Assembly (NCBI GenBank): GCA_013202445.1 | Contig: JABMRW010000081.1 | Span: 1 to 6,737, forward strand | DNA length: 6,737 nt | From: Deltaproteobacteria bacterium | GTDB taxonomy: Bacteria > Chloroflexota > Dehalococcoidia > Dehalococcoidales > BS750m-G39 | Direction: 5' to 3' | In this document: positions 1 to 5,830 of the stretch, in pieces | Numbering within the stretch: the first letter of the stretch is position 1 | Layout of the letters: every line of letters starts with the position of its first letter | Program-made: the position numbers and the translations under genes | The notes under the pieces: model-generated | Told to the model about the DNA's origin: nothing | Seen by the model: only the letters and a program-made list of their open reading frames with translations | The model's database searches: none

Positions 1-1
1 G

Positions 2-934
2 CTGTGTTGCACAGTTGAGTACCAGCCCTGTATGGTTCACGCCGGCCCGTTTGCCAATATTGCTGTTGGCCAGTCTTCCATCATCGCCGACCGCATCGGC
101 CTCAAGATGTTCGATTACCATATTACCGAAAGCGGATTCGCCGCTGATATCGGTTTTGAAAAGTTCTGGAACGTGAAATGCCGCTACAGCGGGCTTAAGC
201 CCCACGTATCGGTGCTGACCACTACCATAAGAGCGCTCAAGATGCACGGCGGCGGCCCCAAGGTGGTGGCCGGCCTGCCGTTGCCCGAGGCCTACACCAA
301 AGAAGATGTTGGCCTGGTGGAGAAGGGCCTGCCCAATATGCAGCACCTTATCGGGGTTATCCGTAAGTCCGGCATCAACCCGGTGGTGTGCATTAATGCC
401 TTCCATACCGATACCAAGGACGAGATTGCCGTGGTCAGGAAAGCCGCCGAGGCTGCCGGGGCGCGCTGCGCCACTTCGACACACTGGGCGGATGGTGGCG
501 ATGGCGCACTGGAGTTTGCCGATGTGGTCAAGGAAGCCTGCGAAGAAGAGAGCAAGTTCAAGTTCCTCTATCCCAACGAAATGAAGCTGCGGGAGCGCGT
601 GGCAATGGTCGCCAAGGAAGTCTACGGCGCCGACGGCGTCTCCTGGACGCCGGAAGCCGAGGCTAAGGCCAAGGCTTTCGAGGCTGACCCGAAATATGAC
701 GAGTATGCCACCATGATGGTCAAGACTCACCTGTCCCTTACTCATGACCCGGTGCTCAAGGGTGTCCCCAAGGGCTGGACGCTGCCCATCCGCGATGTCC
801 TTATTTATTCGGGCGCCAAGTTCCTGTGTCCCGTTGCGGGGACCATTACCCTGATGCCGGGCACCAGTTCCAACCCGGCCTTCAGGAAAGTGGATGTTGA
901 CGTAAAGACGGGTAAGGTTTCCGGGTTATTCTAG
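2..934 (+). CDS. fhs: Formate-tetrahydrofolate ligase, C-terminal part (5' truncated by window edge)
   Basis: Cytosolic enzyme that makes 10-formyl-THF from formate, ATP and THF, the entry step of the methyl branch. The reading frame is open from base 2, so the ATG at 32 is an internal methionine and not the start. About 310 residues are visible; the family is usually near 555, so the N-terminal half with the P-loop is missing. Visible family marks, numbered from the first full codon, are HAGPFANIA (13-21), whose Phe17 matches the folate-stacking Phe of the acetogen enzyme, and TIRALKMHGG (75-84), the second family signature. THWADGGDG (160-168) has Trp162 at the second folate-stacking position. 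The typical ending GKVSGLF is also present. The signature is slightly variant (TTT before IRALK, where V-A/S-T is usual), and the tail MPGTSSNPAF differs from the acetogen-type MPGLPKVPAA as I recall it. The end is intact, and cooC follows after 16 bases. Family assignment is very secure. Confidence 0.97.
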   Translation: MCCTVEYQPCMVHAGPFANIAVGQSSIIADRIGLKMFDYHITESGFAADIGFEKFWNVKCRYSGLKPHVSVLTTTIRALKMHGGGPKVVAGLPLPEAYTKEDVGLVEKGLPNMQHLIGVIRKSGINPVVCINAFHTDTKDEIAVVRKAAEAAGARCATSTHWADGGDGALEFADVVKEACEEESKFKFLYPNEMKLRERVAMVAKEVYGADGVSWTPEAEAKAKAFEADPKYDEYATMMVKTHLSLTHDPVLKGVPKGWTLPIRDVLIYSGAKFLCPVAGTITLMPGTSSNPAFRKVDVDVKTGKVSGLF

Positions 935-938
935 GTTT

Positions 939-944
939 AAGGAG
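939..944 (+). promoter_or_regulatory. Ribosome binding site AAGGAG for cooC (supports the UUG start)
   Basis: AAGGAG sits 6 bases before the TTG at 951. It fixes that codon as the start, because the next in-frame ATG (codon 27) lies beyond the P-loop and would remove the ATP site. Confidence 0.85.
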
Positions 945-950
945 AGCTGT

Positions 951-1715
951 TTGAGTTTTAATATCGCCGTAGCCGGAAAGGGCGGCACCGGAAAGACCTC
1001 TGTAGCCAGTCTGGTTATCCGTTACCTGATGAAGAAGGGAGCGGGGCCGATTCTGGCTATTGATGCCGACCCCAACGCTAATCTGGGGGAGAGTTTAGGA
1101 CTTGACATAAAACAGACGCTTGGCTCCCTAATCGCCTCTTTTAACGATGAGAAGATAAACATTTCTCCTGGCATGACCAAGGAAACCTACCTGGACTTAA
1201 AGATGAACGAGGCTATAGTCGAGGCCAAGGGCATTGACCTGGTGACCATGGGCCGGGGGGAGGGGCCGCACTGTTACTGTTACCCCAATGTCCTCCTGAG
1301 GAAGTTTGCCGACACCCTTTCCGGTAACTACCCCTACACGGTTATGGATAACGAGGCCGGGATGGAGCACCTGTCAAGGCGGACGACCCAGAATATCGAC
1401 GAGCTGCTGCTGGTTTCCGACCATTCGGTGAAGGGGGTAAGGACTCTAGCCCGGATAAGGGAGCTGGTGGACGAGCTGAAGCTGGAGGTGAAGCGGCAAT
1501 CGGTGATCATCAACATGGTTCCCGACGGGCTTGACCCTATGGTGGTCAGCGAATTGGCCCGGTTGGGGATTGAGCCGGCCGCCATCATACCCCTGGATGA
1601 GGTGGTATCCCAGTATGACATTAAGCTAAAGCCACTGCTTGACCTGCCCGATAGCTCCAGGGCGGTGCAGGCAATTAATAATCTAATGACCATGCTACTA
1701 GATGGAAAGGGGTGA
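951..1715 (+). CDS. cooC: CooC-type ATPase, nickel insertion/maturation factor for CO dehydrogenase (or acetyl-CoA synthase)
   Basis: A 254-residue SIMIBI/MinD-class P-loop ATPase, normal for the family. CooC proteins use ATP-driven dimer changes to help load nickel into the CODH C-cluster; the close homologue AcsF serves the acetyl-CoA synthase A-cluster. The sequence shows the deviant Walker A GKGGTGKT (9-16) with signature Lys10, DADPNANL (38-45), and the CYC motif (Cys108, Cys110) that binds metal at the dimer interface in characterised CooC. The switch/Walker B segment MDNEAGMEH is at 132-140. The start is UUG with a good ribosome site; upstream in frame there is no better start. It is cytosolic, with no signal or membrane segment. 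It lies between fhs and folD, with only 3 bases to folD, so co-translation is likely. Sequence alone does not separate a CooS-specific CooC from an AcsF-like role, and cooS and acsB are both in the cluster. Confidence 0.93.
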   Translation: MSFNIAVAGKGGTGKTSVASLVIRYLMKKGAGPILAIDADPNANLGESLGLDIKQTLGSLIASFNDEKINISPGMTKETYLDLKMNEAIVEAKGIDLVTMGRGEGPHCYCYPNVLLRKFADTLSGNYPYTVMDNEAGMEHLSRRTTQNIDELLLVSDHSVKGVRTLARIRELVDELKLEVKRQSVIINMVPDGLDPMVVSELARLGIEPAAIIPLDEVVSQYDIKLKPLLDLPDSSRAVQAINNLMTMLLDGKG

Positions 1716-1718
1716 AAA

Positions 1719-2606
1719 ATGACAGCCAAACTTATTAAAGGCGCTGAAGTGGCCGTGCAAATTCGCGAAGAATTAAAGAAGGAGATTGCCGAACTAAAGG
1801 CGAAGCACAACATCGTGCCCGGATTGGTAACAGTGCTGGTCGGCGCCGACCCGGCTTCGCAGGTATACGTCGGTGCCAAGGAGAAGACCTCCAAGGAACT
1901 GGGTATCTACTCGGAGAGGTACGACCTATCGGAGAAGACCGAACAGGCCGAGCTGCTGAAATTGATTGACAAGCTCAATAAAGACCCCAAGATTAACGGC
2001 ATCCTGGTGCAGCTGCCCCTGCCCAAGCACCTTAACGAGGGGGAAGTCCTCTACGCCATCGACCCCAAGAAGGACGTTGACGGCTTCCACCCGGTGAACG
2101 TGGGCAAGCTGATGATAGGCGAGCCGGACTATATGCCCTGCACCCCGGCCGGCATCCAGCAGCTTTTAATCCACTCAGGCACCCAGATTGAGGGCGCCGA
2201 GGTGGTCGTGGTGGGGCGGAGTAACATCGTTGGCAAGCCCATCGCCAATATCTTATTGCAGAAGGCGCCGGGGGCCAACGCCACCGTCACTATCTGCCAT
2301 ACTAAAACGCGCGACATGGCCTTCCATACAAAGAGGGCCGATATATTAATAGTGGCTGCGGGAAAGCCCAAGTATATTACCGCCGATATGGTGAAAGAGG
2401 GGGTGGTGGTCATCGACGTCGGCGTGAACGAAATCGGCCGGACGGCCGAGGGCAAGCGAATACTGGCCGGCGACGTTGATTTTGAGACGGTCAAGGAGAA
2501 GGCCAGTGCCATCACCCCGGTCCCGGGTGGGGTGGGGCCGATGACCATAACCATGCTGATGATGAACACGGTCAGGGCGGCCAAGGTAGCCGCCGGCCTA
2601 GCCTAG
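1719..2606 (+). CDS. folD: Bifunctional methylenetetrahydrofolate dehydrogenase / methenyltetrahydrofolate cyclohydrolase
   Basis: Converts 10-formyl-THF through 5,10-methenyl-THF to 5,10-methylene-THF with NAD(P)H, the middle steps of the methyl branch. The 295 residues match the usual length. Catalytic residues fall at the same numbers as in E. coli FolD: Tyr50 and Lys54 in YVGAK, Gln98 in ILVQLPLP, and Asp121 in KDVDGFHP. The Rossmann dinucleotide site is VVGRSNIVGKP (164-174), and the C-terminal signature TPVPGGVGPMT is at 266-276. Nothing important is missing, so both activities should be present. The ATG is preceded by AAAGGGG (1706-1712) inside the last codons of cooC, and the gap to the cooC stop is 3 bases, which suggests translational coupling. 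Coenzyme preference (NADH or NADPH) cannot be read by eye. Its place beside fhs and CODH/ACS genes indicates a catabolic or carbon-fixing role beyond housekeeping folate metabolism. Confidence 0.97.
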   Translation: MTAKLIKGAEVAVQIREELKKEIAELKAKHNIVPGLVTVLVGADPASQVYVGAKEKTSKELGIYSERYDLSEKTEQAELLKLIDKLNKDPKINGILVQLPLPKHLNEGEVLYAIDPKKDVDGFHPVNVGKLMIGEPDYMPCTPAGIQQLLIHSGTQIEGAEVVVVGRSNIVGKPIANILLQKAPGANATVTICHTKTRDMAFHTKRADILIVAAGKPKYITADMVKEGVVVIDVGVNEIGRTAEGKRILAGDVDFETVKEKASAITPVPGGVGPMTITMLMMNTVRAAKVAAGLA

Positions 2607-2610
2607 GAGG
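2604..2610 (+). promoter_or_regulatory. Ribosome binding site TAGGAGG overlapping the folD stop codon
   Basis: The TAG stop of folD (2604-2606) is the first part of TAGGAGG, and AGGAGG ends 8 bases before the ATG at 2619. The near-consensus site supports the small downstream gene as truly translated and couples it to folD. Confidence 0.85.
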
Positions 2611-2618
2611 TATAGCAG

Positions 2619-2837
2619 ATGGAATATAAGATTGAGAAAAAGCCGGCGCCGGGCAGGGATGAGGTAGAAGTGCTGGGAGACACCTTCGAGGAGGGTAAAC
2701 CCGAGGGCGAGGACGTGGGGAAGTGGCGGCAGAAACTGGGCAGCCGGGAGGATAAGCTCAAATACCTGCAGAACGGTGAGCGCTACTGGTTCAGCGAGGA
2801 GTGGTTCGGCAGCGAGAAGCGGAAGACTCCGGCTTAA
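2619..2837 (+). CDS. Small charged protein of unknown function within the Wood-Ljungdahl operon
   Basis: I do not recognise this 72-residue protein. It is highly charged (17 Asp/Glu, 15 Lys/Arg) and close to neutral overall. It has no cysteine or histidine, so it is unlikely to bind an Fe-S cluster or zinc by the usual ligands. There is no signal peptide or membrane segment. The N-terminal half (1-34) is rich in Gly, Pro and Glu and is probably flexible. The C-terminal half contains WRQKLGSREDKLKYLQNGER (36-55), plausibly helical, followed by an aromatic patch YWFSEEWF (56-63) with two of its three tryptophans. Evidence that it is real: a near-perfect ribosome site, same strand, a tight fit (12 bases after folD, 18 before acsD) and no frame conflict. 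Position suggests a partner or assembly aid for the folate or corrinoid/CODH proteins, but that is inference from context only. It lacks the cysteines expected of a MetV-type zinc protein. Confidence 0.8.
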   Translation: MEYKIEKKPAPGRDEVEVLGDTFEEGKPEGEDVGKWRQKLGSREDKLKYLQNGERYWFSEEWFGSEKRKTPA

Positions 2838-2855
2838 GAGTAAGGAGGGATAATT

Positions 2856-3800
2856 ATGGCTTTAGAAATCCCCAAGACAGCCTACAGTGGAAAAATCAGA
2901 GAGATAAAGCTGGGCAGCGGTGACAAGGCGGTGACCGTCGGCGGCGAGACCGCCTACCCGTTTTACCTCTTTGAGGGGGAGATGCCGCGTCCGCCCCGGA
3001 TAGCCATGGAGGTCTGGGATATGCAGCCCGAAGGCTGGGCCCCGGCCGCCCTGGAGCCGTTTAAGGGGGTAACCGACGACCCGGCTGCCTGGGCCAAGAA
3101 GTGCGTTGACGACTACGGCGCCGAGATGGTCTGCCTGCAGCTGGTGAGCACCGACCCCAACGGGCTTGACCGGGGTGCCGAGGAAGCCGCCGCCGTGGTC
3201 AAGAAGGTGGCCGACGCCATCGATGTCCCCTTGATTGTCTGGGGCACGGCTAATCATGATAAGGATACCGAGGTATTGCGGCTGGTGGCCGAGGTCTGCC
3301 AGGGGAGGGACCTGATTATCGGGCCGGTGGAGGAGGGCGACTACAAGAAGATTGGCGCCGCCGCTATCGGCTACCACCACATCGTGATGTCATCAACGCC
3401 GATAGATATCAACCTGGCCAAGCAGCTTAATATTCTGCTGGGCAACCTGGGTGTTCCCGATGAGCTGCTGATAATGGACCCCACCGTCAGCTGTATCGGC
3501 TACGGCATCGAGTATTGTTATTCGGTAATGGAGCGGATGAGAATGGCCGGCTTGACACAGCAGGACGACAAGCTGCAGTATCCGCTTATTTGTAATATAT
3601 CCAAGGAAGCCTGGAAGACCAAGGAAGTGCATATGGCCGATGATGAGCTTAATATGGGTGATGCCAGGAAGCGGGGAATCTTGACGGAAGCGATTTCAGC
3701 TACGGTGCTGCTTATGGCCGGCGGGGATGTAATGATTATGCGGCACCCCGAAGCCATAAAGCTGGTCCGGGAGATGATAGCCGAACTGACGGCTTCCTGA
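2856..3800 (+). CDS. acsD: Corrinoid iron-sulfur protein small subunit (CODH/ACS delta subunit)
   Basis: Small subunit of the corrinoid Fe-S protein. With the large subunit AcsC it holds the cobamide that takes a methyl group from methyl-THF and delivers it to acetyl-CoA synthase. The 314 residues agree with the family. Recognisable blocks are GGETAYPFYLFEGEMPRPP (29-47) with MEVWDM (51-56), the strand-and-loop IMDPTVSCIGYGIEYCYSVM (206-225), KRGILTEAISATVLLMAGGD (272-291), and the near-terminal MRHPEA (295-300). All fit the TIM-barrel delta subunit. The N-terminal VGGE region and the RHPEA end appear intact. The ATG has AAGGAGG (2842-2848) 7 bases upstream. It lies 31 bases before cooS. In acetogen clusters acsD is normally next to acsC; here the following genes are cooS and acsB, so acsC must be elsewhere, probably downstream. 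The archaeal equivalent is CdhD, but the surrounding genes are of bacterial type. Confidence 0.95.
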   Translation: MALEIPKTAYSGKIREIKLGSGDKAVTVGGETAYPFYLFEGEMPRPPRIAMEVWDMQPEGWAPAALEPFKGVTDDPAAWAKKCVDDYGAEMVCLQLVSTDPNGLDRGAEEAAAVVKKVADAIDVPLIVWGTANHDKDTEVLRLVAEVCQGRDLIIGPVEEGDYKKIGAAAIGYHHIVMSSTPIDINLAKQLNILLGNLGVPDELLIMDPTVSCIGYGIEYCYSVMERMRMAGLTQQDDKLQYPLICNISKEAWKTKEVHMADDELNMGDARKRGILTEAISATVLLMAGGDVMIMRHPEAIKLVREMIAELTAS

Positions 3801-3831
3801 AATAATAGACATTAAAAGAGGTGACCGAACG

Positions 3832-5796
3832 ATGGCAGAAGAAAAAGCTAAAAGCATCGATAACGCCAGTCTTAAGATGATTGAAAAAGCGGCCAAAGAC
3901 GGGGTTAACACCGCTTTTGACCGGGCGGAAGCAATGAAACCCTGTCCTATTGGTATGGTGGGCAGTTGCTGCAAGAACTGCAGTATGGGGCCCTGCCGGG
4001 TGCCGCTGCCCAAAAGTTTGGAAGAGACCCCCGAGGATAAACGGAAGCGGAGGGGGGTCTGCGGGGCTACTGCCGAGACTATCGCCGCCCGTAATTTCAT
4101 CAGGATGATAGCCGGTGGGGCGGCGGCCCACTCCGACCATGGGCGGGGGGTGGCCGAGCTTTTCCTGGCGGTAGCCAAGGGAGAGGCATCAGGCTACGAG
4201 CTGAAAGACGAGCAGAAGTTACTGCAGGTAGCCCTGGACTGGGGCATTGAAATCGGCGACCGCAGCAACAATGAAATTGCCGTTGATATTGGCGAGAAGG
4301 CGCTGAGTGAGTTCGGCAAGCAGGAGGGCGAAATAGATTTCCTCCGAAGGGCGCCGTTAAAGCGCCAGGAACTGTGGCGGCAGCAGGGGGTTGCCCCCCG
4401 CGGCATTGATAGAGAGATTGTGGAGATAATGCACCGGACCCACATGGGGGTTGACCAGGACTACAAAAACCTGCTCCAGCAGGGAGTCAGGGCGTCTTTG
4501 GCCGACGGGTGGGGCGGCAGTATGATTGCCACCGAGCTACAGGACATCCTGTTCGGCACCCCGGCGCCGGTTCTGAGCAAAGTAAACCTCGGGGTGATTA
4601 AGAAGGATGAGGTAAATATCATCATCCATGGCCACGAGCCGCTACTTTCCGAGATGATTGTCGCCGTGTCTCAGGACCCGGAGATGATAGAGCTGGCCAA
4701 GTCCAGCGGGGCCAAGGGGATAAACCTGGCCGGGATATGCTGCACCGCCAACGAGATACTGATACGCCACGGCGTGCCGCTGGCCGGTAATTTCCTGCAG
4801 CAGGAGCTGGCTCTGGTCACCGGCGCGGTGGATGCTATGGTGGTGGATGTGCAGTGCATTATGCAGTCCCTGCCCGATATTGCCCAGTGCTATCATACCA
4901 AGATTATCACCACCTCGCCCAAGGCTAAAATACCGGGCGCGGTTCATGTTGAGTTTGACGAGCACAACGCTGTGGAGTCGGCGCGGGCTATAGTCAAGAC
5001 GGCTATTGAGGCTTTCCCCAAGCGGGGGAGTAATATTGATATTCCCAAAGAGACGACTGACCTGGTGGCGGGATTCAGCCACGAGACCATCAACTACCTG
5101 CTGGGCGGTATTTTCCGGGCTTCCTACCGGCCGCTTAACGACAACATCATCAACGGGCGGATAAGGGGGGTGGCCGGCGTGGTTGGCTGCAATAACCCAC
5201 GGGTTACCCATGACGATATTCACGTTACCATGATTAAGGAACTTATCAAGAATGACGTGCTGGTGGTTCAGACCGGCTGTAGCGCCATGGCGGCGGCCAA
5301 GGCGGGGTTGCTGACCCCTGAAGCGGCTAAATACGCCGGTAAGGGGCTGGCCGAGGTCTGTGAGACCGTTGGCATACCGCCGGTGCTGCACATGGGCTCC
5401 TGTGTTGATAACAGCCGGATATTGATGGCGGTTACCGCCATGGTCAAGGAGGGGGGTTTGGGCGATGATATCAGCGACCTGCCGGTGGCCGGAGCCGCAC
5501 CTGAGTGGATGAGCGAGAAGGCTATATCCATCGGGCAGTACGTCGTAGCTTCCGGTATCTACACCGTCTTCGGCGTTAACTGGCCTACCCTGGGCAGTAA
5601 AGAGGTGACCGACTTCCTATTTAAGGACATGGAGGATATGTACGGCGGGATGTGGGCTTTTGAGCCCGACCCGATTAGAGCCGCTCACCTTATGATTGCC
5701 CATATCGATAAGAAGCGCAAGGCTCTGGGTATTGATAAGGCCAGGGAGCGGGTGCTCTACGATATGGATATGAGAAGAGAGCTGGATGCGGTTTAA
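3832..5796 (+). CDS. cooS: Anaerobic Ni-Fe-S carbon monoxide dehydrogenase catalytic subunit
   Basis: Reversibly reduces CO2 to CO. Next to acsB it is most likely the CODH (AcsA-type) subunit of CODH/ACS. At 654 residues it is full length. N-terminal cluster cysteines are Cys38-x7-Cys46 (D-cluster, the CX7C form associated with a [4Fe-4S] cluster) and Cys47-x2-Cys50-x4-Cys55 plus Cys77 (B-cluster). The Cys55-Cys77 gap is 21 residues; I recall 13 in the Carboxydothermus and Moorella enzymes, so about 8 residues seem inserted. The proton-relay motif HSDHGR is at 100-105. C-cluster ligands are apparent: HGH (266-268, probably His268), Cys304 in GICCTANE, Cys342 in VDVQC, Cys453 in VVGCNN, Cys483 in QTGCSA and Cys524 in HMGSCVDNSR. 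The catalytic lysine is Lys563 in MSEKA. No ligand is missing, so it should be active. AGAGGTGA (3817-3824) lies 7 bases before the ATG. Cytosolic; a monofunctional CODH role is possible but less likely. Confidence 0.97.
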   Translation: MAEEKAKSIDNASLKMIEKAAKDGVNTAFDRAEAMKPCPIGMVGSCCKNCSMGPCRVPLPKSLEETPEDKRKRRGVCGATAETIAARNFIRMIAGGAAAHSDHGRGVAELFLAVAKGEASGYELKDEQKLLQVALDWGIEIGDRSNNEIAVDIGEKALSEFGKQEGEIDFLRRAPLKRQELWRQQGVAPRGIDREIVEIMHRTHMGVDQDYKNLLQQGVRASLADGWGGSMIATELQDILFGTPAPVLSKVNLGVIKKDEVNIIIHGHEPLLSEMIVAVSQDPEMIELAKSSGAKGINLAGICCTANEILIRHGVPLAGNFLQQELALVTGAVDAMVVDVQCIMQSLPDIAQCYHTKIITTSPKAKIPGAVHVEFDEHNAVESARAIVKTAIEAFPKRGSNIDIPKETTDLVAGFSHETINYLLGGIFRASYRPLNDNIINGRIRGVAGVVGCNNPRVTHDDIHVTMIKELIKNDVLVVQTGCSAMAAAKAGLLTPEAAKYAGKGLAEVCETVGIPPVLHMGSCVDNSRILMAVTAMVKEGGLGDDISDLPVAGAAPEWMSEKAISIGQYVVASGIYTVFGVNWPTLGSKEVTDFLFKDMEDMYGGMWAFEPDPIRAAHLMIAHIDKKRKALGIDKARERVLYDMDMRRELDAV

Positions 5797-5815
5797 GCGC
5801 TCTAGTTAAGGTAAT

Positions 5816-5821
5816 GGAGGA
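5816..5821 (+). promoter_or_regulatory. Ribosome binding site GGAGGA for acsB
   Basis: GGAGGA lies 9 bases before the ATG at 5831. It is flanked by TTAAG (5806-5810) and CTTAA (5822-5826), a 5-base-pair inverted repeat that would leave the site in an 11-base loop. The in-frame TAA at 5807-5809 rules out an earlier start. Confidence 0.75.
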
Positions 5822-5830
5822 CTTAAAGAT

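Noticed and set aside
32..34. ATG at 32 as the start of fhs
   Set aside because: The same frame is open and matches FTHFL sequence back to base 2, and the protein would lack its ATP-binding half. It is an internal methionine of a gene cut by the window.
1250..1265. G-rich run as a possible G-quadruplex (similar runs near 2523 and 4140)
   Set aside because: The runs encode conserved glycine-rich motifs (GRGEGPH in CooC, PGGVGP in FolD) and do not give four clean G-tracts with loops.
1334..1894. Antisense open frame spanning the cooC-folD junction
   Set aside because: It crosses two well-supported genes on the other strand. Its Ser- and Thr-rich product is typical of a reverse-complement shadow.
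3552..3581. TTGACA as a possible internal promoter in acsD (another at 1102 in cooC)
   Set aside because: Neither has a good TATAAT-like element at 16 to 18 bases, and both fall in conserved coding sequence.
3801..3831. Gap between acsD and cooS as a terminator or regulatory site
   Set aside because: No stem followed by a T-run is present; apart from the cooS ribosome site nothing stands out.
3696..4178. Antisense open frame across the acsD-cooS junction
   Set aside because: It overlaps conserved ends of both real genes and has no recognisable product.
4642..5391. Long antisense open frame (249 residues) opposite cooS
   Set aside because: It lies wholly within cooS, whose frame carries every expected metal ligand. 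The antisense protein resembles no family I know and has no convincing start context; it is a by-product of GC-rich coding sequence.
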